Shown here in pieces: positions 34,436 to 42,145 of a stretch of 64,000 nucleotides of DNA; the stretch's first letter is position 1, and each line of letters starts with the position of its first letter. The DNA is from JAGLQA01 sp023135565 (GTDB lineage Bacteria; Acidobacteriota; Aminicenantia; UBA2199), in assembly GCA_030639305.1 (NCBI GenBank), contig DAOWCY010000009.1, positions 4,410 to 68,409 of the forward strand, read 5' to 3'. Under the pieces are notes generated by a model, which made no database searches, had not been told where the DNA came from, and was given only the letters and a program-made list of their open reading frames with translations. The position numbers were made by a program, and so were the translations under genes.

Positions 34436-35637
34436 TTAAAGAAAGCCGCTGTCTTTTGGAAAACATACTCGATTTGCTCTTCTTTGAGATTATTGTAAAA
34501 AGGCAGAGCCACAGTTCTTTCGGAAATTTTTTCGGTAATGGGCATATCTCCGCGCTTCCACCCCAACTCTTCATAGGGAGGCTGCAAATGAATGGGCGTA
34601 AAATAGTTGGAACACTGGATGCCTTCCGACCTGAGATAGTCCAGCAGCCTGTCTCTATCGACCCTGCCGAAGCGGTCGGCCAACCTGAGCACATAAACAA
34701 ACGGAACTACGAAACTCGCAGTCGGCGTTTTTTGGGGAATGAGTAAGCCCTTATCGAAAATTTTAGAAAAATAGCCGTCGTACATTTCTTTGACTTTTCT
34801 TCTTTTTTTTATGATTTCCTCTATTCTTTCCAACTGGGCGATCCCTAAAGCGGCGTTAATGTCGCTCATCCTGTAATTATAGCCCAAACGGGCGTGCTGC
34901 AGCCAACCGGCGCCTTCGTCCCGGCCCTGGTTGCGCAAGCTCCGGGCAGTGCGGGCAATGCTTTTTTCATTCGTAACCAAAACGCCGCCTTCACCAGTGG
35001 TGATTTGTTTGTTGGGATAAAAAGCAAATACCCCGGCAGCTCCGAAAGAACCGCATCGTCTTTGGTTTATAGAAGAGCCTAAAGCTTCGGCGGAGTCGTC
35101 GATAATATGCAGACGGTCGGAGATTTGACCCCCCGTTCCCTTTGCGGTTGAGTCCGCCGCTCCCTTCCCAGGCCCCTCATAGGGTGCGGACGCCGTCCGC
35201 TCGAAACCGGGGCCGTCAGCCGGAACACCGAACACATCCACATAGATAACCGCTTTTACTTTTTCTCTTTTCTTTTGCGGCAGCGCCCAATATGCTTTTT
35301 CTACGGCTTGCGGTGTGATATTATACGTATCTTCGTCTATGTCTACGAAGAGCGGTTTCGCTTTTTCGAAAAGCAGGCAGTTGGACGTAGCGATAAAAGA
35401 GAAAGGGGTAGTGAGAGCATAGTCTCCTTCCCCTATATCGAGCGCTTTTATTATGGTGTGCAAAACAGCGGTGCCGCCGCTCATAGCCACCGCGAATTTT
35501 GTGCCTGCAAAAGCTGCGATTTTGTTTTCAAATTCGGGGATTTTAGGTCCTAAGCTCAGGTTGGGCGTTTTGAGTACGTCCAGCACCGCCTCTCTTTCTA
35601 AATCTGTTAAATCGGGATTCGATAAAGGTATCTGCAT
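34423..35637 (-). CDS. DegT/DnrJ/EryC1-type sugar aminotransferase with a repeat-derived insert
   Basis: 404 residues. MSGGTAVLHTIIKALDIG binds PLP phosphate; FAFYPNKQITTGEGG carries the PLP Schiff-base Lys; YNYRMSDINAALG and the C-terminal NYFTPIHLQPPY complete the family pattern. It aminates a keto-deoxy UDP-sugar, probably the product of the CapD-type enzyme. Between VFGVPAD and IIDDSAEALGS, where relatives have about 16 residues of helix, this protein has about 38 (TASAPYEGPGKGAADSTAKG), encoded by a GC-rich repeat at 35126-35210. Whether the enzyme still works is uncertain. Confidence 0.88.
   Translation of the reverse strand: MQIPLSNPDLTDLEREAVLDVLKTPNLSLGPKIPEFENKIAAFAGTKFAVAMSGGTAVLHTIIKALDIGEGDYALTTPFSFIATSNCLLFEKAKPLFVDIDEDTYNITPQAVEKAYWALPQKKREKVKAVIYVDVFGVPADGPGFERTASAPYEGPGKGAADSTAKGTGGQISDRLHIIDDSAEALGSSINQRRCGSFGAAGVFAFYPNKQITTGEGGVLVTNEKSIARTARSLRNQGRDEGAGWLQHARLGYNYRMSDINAALGIAQLERIEEIIKKRRKVKEMYDGYFSKIFDKGLLIPQKTPTASFVVPFVYVLRLADRFGRVDRDRLLDYLRSEGIQCSNYFTPIHLQPPYEELGWKRGDMPITEKISERTVALPFYNNLKEEQIEYVFQKTAAFFKQKF
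35126..35210 (-). repeat. Repeat inside the aminotransferase coding region (EGPGK subtype)
   Basis: Contains CCCAGGCCCCTCATAGGG and TGCGGACGCCGTCCGC; the same module occurs in frame in the GT-C gene at 28915-28960 and as a partial copy at 48655-48675 (GATGCGGACACCGTCCGC). The two coding copies share the peptide EGPGK. Confidence 0.75.
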
Positions 35638-35677
35638 TCACAACTCCTATTCTATACAATTACTATGGGCTATTTTA

Positions 35678-35704
35678 CCACGAAGGACACGAAGGGCACG
35701 AAGA
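35678..35704. repeat. Solitary CACGAAGG-type repeat
   Basis: ACCACGAAGG ACACGAAGGG CACGAAG, the same as the left boundary of the GxxExxY cassette at 25512, here without any gene. It may mark an empty or excised cassette site. A palindromic repeat with stem AAGGGGC / GCCCCTT follows at 35757-35830. Confidence 0.8.
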
Positions 35705-35848
35705 AAGCTGGCATCCCCAGCCCAAATAAAGCGTTTTAAGATGCAGGAGCGTATCGCTTAACAAAAGTTTTTGCGGGGTCAAGGGGCAGTTTTTTCAAAA
35801 AGCGCCCCTTGCCGCCGGAGGCTCCGCGGGGAACCAATATAAAAGTAT

Positions 35849-36442
35849 TCATAAAAATGTCCTGAAAATATAGTAAATATCTCTGAAAAAAGAATAATTC
35901 TCTATATATTCGCGGTTTATTTTGACTTTGTCGGGCCAGATTACGTCGCGGTTAAAGGCATCCGGGTCCTGCTGCCCGGCCAGGATTTCTTCTTCGTTTT
36001 TATACTTGATGGTGGCGGGGCCGGTTATGCCGGGACGCAGCGAAAGAATCATTCGGTCTTCTCCAACTAATTTGTCGGCAAAACCGGGCACATCGGGGCG
36101 GGGGCCGACAAAACTCATCTCACCTTTGAGAACGTTCCGGAGCTGCGGCAGTTCGTCGATTTTAAAGCGCCTCAAAAAAGTGCCGCCCTTAGTGATGCGC
36201 GGGTCTTTTTTCGTGGTCACAGTGGTGTCTATGCCGGGTATATTTTTCATGGTGCGCAGTTTTATCACCTGGAACAATTTGCCGCCGCGGCCTACTCGCG
36301 CCTGCTTGAAAAATCCGCCCTGTTTCGTGCTCCACGCGGCAATCAAATATCCAACCGCCATAAGCGGCGAAAACAATACCAATCCCAAAAAAGAGAACAG
36401 GATATCGAAAGTTCGTTTACAAAATTTCTGATAGAGAGTCAT
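35849..36442 (-). CDS. Small phosphoglycosyl transferase (bacterial sugar transferase)
   Basis: 197 residues: one re-entrant/membrane helix (FDILFSFLGLVLFSPLMAV) then the PF02397 catalytic core: FFKQARVG, VIKLRTM, KIDELPQLRNVLKGEMSFVG, PRPD and LRPGITGPATIKY. It transfers a sugar-1-phosphate (often a diamino- or amino-sugar) to undecaprenyl phosphate, like PglC. It duplicates the initiating step of the 21559 product, suggesting the locus makes two glycans or switches primer sugars. Ends 7 bases before... the next minus gene's coding end, i.e. it follows the sulfotransferase gene closely. Confidence 0.9.
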   Translation of the reverse strand: MTLYQKFCKRTFDILFSFLGLVLFSPLMAVGYLIAAWSTKQGGFFKQARVGRGGKLFQVIKLRTMKNIPGIDTTVTTKKDPRITKGGTFLRRFKIDELPQLRNVLKGEMSFVGPRPDVPGFADKLVGEDRMILSLRPGITGPATIKYKNEEEILAGQQDPDAFNRDVIWPDKVKINREYIENYSFFRDIYYIFRTFL

Positions 36443-36448
36443 TTTTTA

Positions 36449-37315
36449 CTAAGCCCGAAAACCCGAGGGGTCAGCTTTTAGCAGGTTCGAGAGCAGTTCC
36501 TGCTGTTGGGGCGACAAATCCTTCTTCCACTTGCCTACACTGCCCGGCCACACATTCTTGCATTCCGCTTTTAGGATGCTTTTATCATAAGGGAGTTTAA
36601 AATAGTCGAACATGCCGGCGGCCTGCTTAACCGGGTGCAACACAAAATTTTCATATTTTAACTGGAAACACCGCCGTGGGGCGATGCGTTTCTCAAAAAC
36701 CTCCCGGCTCTTCTCTACGCAGCGCAGCCACTGGATACCACACACTTCGATTATAGATTTTGTTTTGACGATGTCTTCATAACCGGCGAATTTCGGCCCC
36801 CAGATAGATAAACTCTTCTCTTTTGAAAAAAATAACCGGTGCGCATGAGTTTTAAGATAACGGGCGGCATAAAAAGGCAAATCACCTGGAGGCACAAAGC
36901 GAACCTTTTTTAATAGATAAGGTATATCCAAAGGCGCTTCCCAGCGTTTCAGGGCCGAAGAAGCGGCATCCCGCCCATCGCGCACTATGTTGACATATAA
37001 AGCGTCGGGAAATAAGGCGTCTACATATTCCAGCCGCAGGCAATTGGCGCAGGTTTTCTCTACAACATAATCGACTTTATACTTGCGGGCAATGTTCGAG
37101 AATTGCTTCCTGGTGTATTTTTCTATTTTGGGTGTTATTTTGCCCGGCGTGAGCTCATCATCAGGAAACCCGGAATTTCCATAACGCCAGGTATAGTTGA
37201 TCTCATCACAGGGCCAGGTGCCGAACCCGGGCTGCGAACTAATAATATCACGCAGCATATTAGTACCCGAACGCGGTGCGCCGATTATTATTATCGGAAA
37301 AAATTTATTTTTCAT
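36449..37315 (-). CDS. Sulfotransferase family protein
   Basis: 288 residues from the ATG ending at 37315. IIIIGAPRSGTNML is the 5'-phosphosulfate loop and YVNIVRDGRDAASSAL the 3'-phosphate motif of PAPS-dependent sulfotransferases (PF13469). It probably sulfates the polysaccharide or a surface lipid. A longer frame adds 21 residues (to KAPPARRRQ), but these come from the repeat at 37324-37385. That repeat's GGAGG lies 9 bases before the chosen ATG and is the only visible ribosome-binding site. Confidence 0.85.
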   Translation of the reverse strand: MKNKFFPIIIIGAPRSGTNMLRDIISSQPGFGTWPCDEINYTWRYGNSGFPDDELTPGKITPKIEKYTRKQFSNIARKYKVDYVVEKTCANCLRLEYVDALFPDALYVNIVRDGRDAASSALKRWEAPLDIPYLLKKVRFVPPGDLPFYAARYLKTHAHRLFFSKEKSLSIWGPKFAGYEDIVKTKSIIEVCGIQWLRCVEKSREVFEKRIAPRRCFQLKYENFVLHPVKQAAGMFDYFKLPYDKSILKAECKNVWPGSVGKWKKDLSPQQQELLSNLLKADPSGFRA

Positions 37316-37323
37316 AATTTTTT

Positions 37324-37385
37324 GCCTCCGGCGGGCAGGGGGCGCTTTTTGAAAATACTGCCCCCTGCACCCCCGCAAAAACTTT
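37324..37385 (-). repeat. Palindromic repeat at the sulfotransferase start
   Basis: Same GCAGGGGGC / GCCCCCTGC subtype as at 19894 and 28638. On the minus strand its edge reads CCGCCGGAGGC immediately upstream of the ATG. A further module (GCCGCGCAGCGGC, CTATGAGCC, GGGTGCGGTGCACCC on the minus strand) follows at 37440-37482. Confidence 0.85.
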
Positions 37386-37455
37386 TAATAAACCGTATGC
37401 TCAGTGTTAATTATAAACGATCCCGGCGGGTTGTTATTCCCTGCCGCGCAGCGGC

Positions 37456-38700
37456 TCATAGGCTGGGTGCACCGCACCCCCCCTGGAGTATTTTTTCGAT
37501 GCGCTCTACCTGGATATGCCGGGTGTATCCAGCTAAATACGCTTCCCGGCCTCGCTGCCCCATTTGCTCCAACTCCTCTCGCGGCATATTGTAAAAAATC
37601 CGGGCCTGCTCCGCTAAAGATCGGGCATCCTGGGGCACAAAACTATTCCCGCCCCGGGCGTCCTGTACTATTTTGGCCGATTCTCCTGCTATGCCGCAGA
37701 GCACCGGCTTGCCGCAGGCCATGTAAGCGATTATCTTAGAGGGTATCTGCATCTTAAATACGGGCTTGTTCTCTAAATGAGCCAATAACACATCCGCTAA
37801 CGCAAAATAACGGTGAATTTCTTCAGGTGGAACACGGGGAATAAAAAGCACATTCTTCAACCTATACCCGGCTGCTAATTTTTTTAATCGCTCGGATTCA
37901 GTGCCGTCCCCGATAAAAACAAACTGCAAATCAGGCGTGTCCTCGATAAGACGGGCGGCTTCGATAACCACGTCTAAGCCCTGTACTTTACCCAAATTCC
38001 CGCCGTACAGGATATTGAATTTCCCGGCCAGCCCTAATTCTTCAGCTAGCGGCTTTTCATAGGGGGCGGAAAAAAAAAGCTTCTCATCGGCCCAATCGGT
38101 TAAAAGCTTTATCTTGCTGGGATCGACTCCTTTCTCTTTTAAGTTGGTAATATAACCGGGGGAATTTACGCAGATGGTGGTGCTTTTGCGGTAGACCCAA
38201 TCTTCTAAACGGCGAATTCTTTTGTACATGCGCGGGCTGATCTTTGCCCCGGCGGCGACTAAGTTTTCCGGCCATAAATCGGTCATCCAGTAGACGATAG
38301 GAGCGCCTTTGCTCCGGCTCAATAGAGCGGCGGGGAAACCGATAGTTAAAGGCGGCAGGTAAGAAAAGATGACATCGGCTGCTATTTTCCGGGTGCAGAA
38401 ACGGCCTAACAGCGCGGCGGAGAGAGCAAAAGAAGAATAATTAAGCGCTCTTTTAAAAGAAGACAGGCTGTGGTCGGGAAACAGGGGCAGGCGTAGTACT
38501 TGCACTCCCCTGACTTCTTCCCACTGGTGCAGTTTCATGCGGTAGCCTTCATAGACGCGGCCGAAAGGGTGACTGGGAACAGCGGTTATCACTGTTACCC
38601 GGTGTCCCCGGGCGGCTAAATCTTCGGCCAGGGCTGCCAGGTTCAGTGGTGCGGTGCGGATTTCCGGCCAATAAAATTGGGTCAAAAATAATATATTCAT
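37456..38700 (-). CDS. Glycosyltransferase family 4 (WbuB-like)
   Basis: 414 residues. FLTQFYWPEIRTAPLN and GHRVTVITAVPSHPFGRVY form the acceptor-side domain; LYGGNLGKVQGLDVVIEAA and FIGDGTESERLKKL the donor side, followed by IPSKIIAYMACGKPVL with the family's Glu/Ala-rich turn. It resembles WbuB-type N-acetyl-aminosugar transferases. The final residues GGCGAPSL and the stop (CTA TGA) are encoded by a repeat. It is preceded by a triple repeat cluster. Confidence 0.88.
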   Translation of the reverse strand: MNILFLTQFYWPEIRTAPLNLAALAEDLAARGHRVTVITAVPSHPFGRVYEGYRMKLHQWEEVRGVQVLRLPLFPDHSLSSFKRALNYSSFALSAALLGRFCTRKIAADVIFSYLPPLTIGFPAALLSRSKGAPIVYWMTDLWPENLVAAGAKISPRMYKRIRRLEDWVYRKSTTICVNSPGYITNLKEKGVDPSKIKLLTDWADEKLFFSAPYEKPLAEELGLAGKFNILYGGNLGKVQGLDVVIEAARLIEDTPDLQFVFIGDGTESERLKKLAAGYRLKNVLFIPRVPPEEIHRYFALADVLLAHLENKPVFKMQIPSKIIAYMACGKPVLCGIAGESAKIVQDARGGNSFVPQDARSLAEQARIFYNMPREELEQMGQRGREAYLAGYTRHIQVERIEKILQGGCGAPSL

Positions 38701-38740
38701 AATCTTGGTAAGTCAGGTCAGATACATCTTTTAGTTTAAA

Positions 38741-39031
38741 CCCCACTCGCGTCGGCAGGGGCAGCGTGTGAGCGCTTTTGATTCTAATCATCAAAAGTTT
38801 TGATCAAACTTTTACAAAAGTTTGGCCCCCGGCAGGGTCGCCGAAGGCAAATAGGGTGGGTGCGCCGATACAGCGTGTGAGCGCTTTTGATTCTAATTCA
38901 TCAAAAGTTTTGATCAAACTTTTTCAACCCCGTGCGCACGGGGAGCGTGTGAGCGCTTTTGATTCTAAATAAACAAAAGTTTTGTTCAAACTTTTTCAAA
39001 AGTTTGGCCCCCGGCAGGGCTGCCAGAGGCA
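38741..39031. repeat. Three tandem copies of the palindromic repeat
   Basis: Units at about 38761-38850, 38868-38930 and 38944-39031 each contain AGCGTGTGAGCGCTTTTGAT, TCTAA and CAAAAGTTTTG(A/T)TCAAAC; the first and third end in TTTGGCCCCCGGCAGGG plus the CCGGAGGC-like edge. The middle unit is cut at CCCCGTGCGCACGGGG. They fill the whole 38701-39041 gap. Confidence 0.85.
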
Positions 39032-39041
39032 AATCATAAGT

Positions 39042-40145
39042 CTAATCTTTTACTGCGCTGCTCATGCCGGGGGTGAAATCCGCCAGTGTTTCGATAACGC
39101 TCCAATTATCTTTAAACCATTGGCAATTTATCGCCAGCCCTGCTTCGAAAGACACCACCGGTTTGTAAGAGATTAATTTTTCCGCTTTCTCGATAGAAGC
39201 CAGCAGCCGCGGTTTGGTGTCCCATTTGCGGCGCGGTTTAAAATTAATCGGTTCTTTGTTTCCGGCTATTTCGTTGACCAGTTTTGCCATTTCGACTATT
39301 TTTATCTCTTTCCCGGCGGCTAAATTAAAGTTCTCGCCTATGGCTTTTTCATAATAACCGGCTTTGATTAGGCCCTGAACTAAATCCAAAACGTAGGTAA
39401 AATCTCTTGTTTCTTCGCCGCTGCCGGTAATGGGCAGGGATTTCCCCTGCATGGCCCAATAGATAAAATTGGGTATCACGTTGCGGTACTGTCCGGGTAC
39501 TTCGCCGGGTCCGTAAGAATTGAAAAACCGGCAGTTCACGGTGTTGATGCCATAATGATGCCTGTAAAAATTGCAGTACATTTCCCCGGTCATTTTGTTA
39601 ATTTGATAGGGGGTGGTTAAATGCATGGAGACAAAATCTTCTTTTAAGGGCAGTTCCGGGTAAGAGCCGTAAATGGCGCAGCCGCTGGAGGCATAAACGA
39701 ACTTCTCTACGCGGGCTAAGCGCGAATATTCCAGCAGCTTGATCTGCCCGAGCACATCGGTTTCAGCGGAGATTTCCGGGTAATCGACGGAGTTCTGGTT
39801 GGCAAAAAAAGCAGCCAGGTGGAAAACTATCGAGACGTCTTCTTTGAAAACTCTTTTCAGGTCGATGTCGCTCCTGACGTCGCCTTTGACAAATAAGATA
39901 TTGGAAAGTGGCGTCACATTCCAGGTGCTGTCCGCTTTGACTGCGGATAAGTTATCCAATATAATTATCCTCCCGTTCTCACCGACTAATTTCGATAAGG
40001 CAATGATCAGGTTACTGCCGATAGCCCCGGCACCGCCGGTGACTAAAATATTTTTCCCTGCGTAATATTTTTGAATGCCTGCTTCCAGGTCGATCTTATC
40101 AAAATAATTTTTTACCCATTGAATGCGTTTTTCATAGGTTGTCAT
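39042..40145 (-). CDS. NAD-dependent nucleotide-sugar epimerase/dehydratase
   Basis: 367 residues, extended SDR. ILVTGGAGAIGSNLI binds NAD; YASSGCAIYGSYPE and YQINKMTGE supply Ser and the YxxxK pair; RFFNSYGPGEVPGQYRN and GSGEETRDFTYV are typical of GalE/UDP-sugar epimerases. Exact substrate is unclear. It has its own AAGGAGT ribosome-binding site close to the ATG. It lies downstream of WecB in the operon. Confidence 0.88.
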   Translation of the reverse strand: MTTYEKRIQWVKNYFDKIDLEAGIQKYYAGKNILVTGGAGAIGSNLIIALSKLVGENGRIIILDNLSAVKADSTWNVTPLSNILFVKGDVRSDIDLKRVFKEDVSIVFHLAAFFANQNSVDYPEISAETDVLGQIKLLEYSRLARVEKFVYASSGCAIYGSYPELPLKEDFVSMHLTTPYQINKMTGEMYCNFYRHHYGINTVNCRFFNSYGPGEVPGQYRNVIPNFIYWAMQGKSLPITGSGEETRDFTYVLDLVQGLIKAGYYEKAIGENFNLAAGKEIKIVEMAKLVNEIAGNKEPINFKPRRKWDTKPRLLASIEKAEKLISYKPVVSFEAGLAINCQWFKDNWSVIETLADFTPGMSSAVKD

Positions 40146-40170
40146 TTTTTATTACTCCTTAAAAAACCTT

Positions 40171-40292
40171 GCCTCCGGCAGCCCTGCCGGGGGCCAAACT
40201 TTTGAAAAAGTTTGATCAAAACTTCTGATGAATTAGAATCAAAAGCGCCTCCTGCTGCGAAGCCGCTTATCGCCCCCCCGTGCGTACGGGGT
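40171..40292. repeat. Palindromic repeat
   Basis: GCCTCCGGCAGCCCTGCCGG edge and CAAACTTTTGAAAAAGTTTG, then GATCAAAACTT, the AAGCGCTTATCG block and CCCCGTGCGTACGGGG. Fills the gap between the 39042 and 40267 genes. Confidence 0.85.
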
Positions 40293-41436
40293 TTAAAAAA
40301 TCTATGATTCTCCGGCAGGCTTCGCCGTCGCCGTAAGGATTGTGAACCTTAGACATTTTCTCGTAAGCCGCTGTGTCCTCCAACAGCAAAGAAGCTGCGG
40401 AAACGATATTTTTCTTATCTGTGCCGACTATTTTTACGGTTCCGGCAGCAGCCGCTTCTTCTCTTTCGGTGACGTCTCTTATAACTATTACCGGCTTACC
40501 CAGGCTGGGGGCTTCCTCCTGGACACCGCCGCTGTCGGTTATTATTATATAAGATTTGCTCATCAAATAAACAAATTGTAAATAATTCAGCGGCTCAATA
40601 AGAAATATATTCTCTATGCCCGATAATATTTTGCCTACCGGCTTCCTTACATTGGGATTCAAATGCACGGGGTAAACGATATCTACGCCGGGATACTTTA
40701 AGGCGATCTCTTTTAAAGCTTCACAGATATTAATAAATCCTTGCCCGAAATTCTCCCGGCGGTGGCCGGTAACCAGCACTATTTTTTTATCCGGTTCTTT
40801 GGCGAAAATTTCCGATAGAGAATAGCCGCACCCGGCCAGCTCCCGGCCCAATCTGTCCGCCAGCCCGGGGTCTTTCCCGATTTTGTCTAAAGTGAAAAAC
40901 AAGGCGTCGATAACAGTATTGCCTGTAACTACGATATTCTCTGCGCTGATATTTTCTGCCAGCAAGTTCTGTTTGTTGGCGGCTGTGGGCGCAAAATAAT
41001 AGGTGGAAATGCGGTCGGTTAACTGCCGGTTCGCCTCTTCCGGCCAGGGAGAATAAAGGTCCCCGGTGCGCAGCCCGGCTTCGATATGACCGACGGGTAT
41101 TTTTTGATAAAAGGCGGCTAAAGCAGCAGCAAATGTAGTAGTGGTGTCGCCCTGCACTAAGAGAAAATCAGGCCGGGATTTTTTCAATACTTGCTCCATT
41201 TCTAACAATACAGAGGCCGTAATATCATACAAATTCTGCCCGGGCTTCATCAAATTTAAGTCGAAATCAGGCTCTATCTCAAATAACGACAGCACCTGGT
41301 CCAACATCTCCCGGTGCTGGGCGGTGACGCATACTTCTATTCTAAAGTCCGCGGGATACTTCTCGAACTCTTTTATCAATGGGGCCATCTTGATGGCCTC
41401 CGGTCGTGTTCCAAATACGAATAATATTTTTTTCAT
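40267..41436 (-). CDS. wecB: UDP-N-acetylglucosamine 2-epimerase (non-hydrolysing)
   Basis: 389 residues, the usual size. FVFGTRPEAIKMAPL at the N-terminus, TAQHREMLDQVL, QGDTTTTFAAALAAF, HIEAGLRTGD, VTGHRRENFG and TDSGGVQEEAPSLGKPV are all signature elements of WecB. It makes UDP-ManNAc from UDP-GlcNAc for the glycan. The only possible ribosome-binding site is GGAGG in the repeat at 41450, 14 bases upstream, which is long. Confidence 0.95.
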   Translation of the reverse strand: MKKILFVFGTRPEAIKMAPLIKEFEKYPADFRIEVCVTAQHREMLDQVLSLFEIEPDFDLNLMKPGQNLYDITASVLLEMEQVLKKSRPDFLLVQGDTTTTFAAALAAFYQKIPVGHIEAGLRTGDLYSPWPEEANRQLTDRISTYYFAPTAANKQNLLAENISAENIVVTGNTVIDALFFTLDKIGKDPGLADRLGRELAGCGYSLSEIFAKEPDKKIVLVTGHRRENFGQGFINICEALKEIALKYPGVDIVYPVHLNPNVRKPVGKILSGIENIFLIEPLNYLQFVYLMSKSYIIITDSGGVQEEAPSLGKPVIVIRDVTEREEAAAAGTVKIVGTDKKNIVSAASLLLEDTAAYEKMSKVHNPYGDGEACRRIIDFLNPVRTGGR

Positions 41437-41449
41437 GTTATTTTTTTTT

Positions 41450-41588
41450 GCCTCCGGCGGCCCTGCCGGGGGCCAAACTTTTGAAAAAGTTTGAACAAAA
41501 CTTTTGTTTATTGAGAATCAAAAGCGCTCACCCGCTGCCCCCAACAACAATTTAATGGGAGCGTCACCCGGCAGGGCCGCCGGAGGCG
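41450..41588. repeat. Palindromic repeat pair
   Basis: GCCTCCGGCGGCCCTGCCGG at one edge and CCCGGCAGGGCCGCCGGAGG at the other, with CAAACTTTTGAAAAAGTTTG and the AATCAAAAGCGCTCA block between. Its edges are inverted copies of each other, like the element at 1113-1342. Confidence 0.85.
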
Positions 41589-41598
41589 AAGAAACTAA

Positions 41599-41823
41599 TT
41601 ATATGCCCAGGCTTTTCCACACTTCCTCAGCATCTATGATTTCATCCTTGCCCTCTTTAAGAGCTTTCAACCTTTTCCGGGCTAATCTTAAATCAAGCAT
41701 ATCGAAATAAACAGTCAACGCTTTCTCGATTATATAACTCTTTTTTTCGTCAAGTTCACGGGCAATGCTATCTAATTCCCCGGAAACTTCCGCGTCCAAC
41801 GTAATATTATGTCTTACTTGCAT
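41599..41823 (-). CDS. Ribbon-helix-helix antitoxin-like protein without a toxin
   Basis: 74 residues. VRHNITLDAEVSGELDSIAR and KKSYIIEKALTVYFD match the CopG/ParD-type DNA-binding domain; the tail GKDEIIDAEEVWKSLGI is typical of RelB/ParD antitoxins. No toxin follows; a repeat does. A frameshifted copy of the same tail lies just upstream (42047-42121), so the locus once held two related antitoxins or a duplication. Confidence 0.75.
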   Translation of the reverse strand: MQVRHNITLDAEVSGELDSIARELDEKKSYIIEKALTVYFDMLDLRLARKRLKALKEGKDEIIDAEEVWKSLGI

Positions 41824-42046
41824 GCCGTACCTCCCATATGCTCCTCACACATTATACACATATTTTGTGTGTTTTCAACCCCAGGTCATTTTTTTCTTGC
41901 CTTCGAGGGTGCGGCGCACCCAACCAATGAGCCGCTTCGCGGCAAGGGGCGTTAAAAAAAAAAACTGCGTGGGGTTTGATGAACGATACGACGGGAATAT
42001 CCTTCGACGCTGGGTAACCGGCACAAGGGCTATTTTGTTCCGCTTC

Positions 42047-42121
42047 TCAAATATCGAGAGTTTTCCACAAATGGTCCGCATCGATAATTTGGTCTTTTCC
42101 CTTTTTTAAGAGCTTTGTATT
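42047..42121 (-). pseudogene. Frameshifted remnant of a second antitoxin
   Basis: The minus strand encodes KALKKGK, then after one extra A, DQIIDADHLWKTLDI and a stop. This parallels KALKEGKDEIIDAEEVWKSL in the intact 41599 protein. The N-terminal part is missing. The rest of the 41824-42145 gap is a repeat copy (41899-41965). Confidence 0.65.
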
Positions 42122-42145
42122 TTGAGGGGGGCCATCCCATTTATA

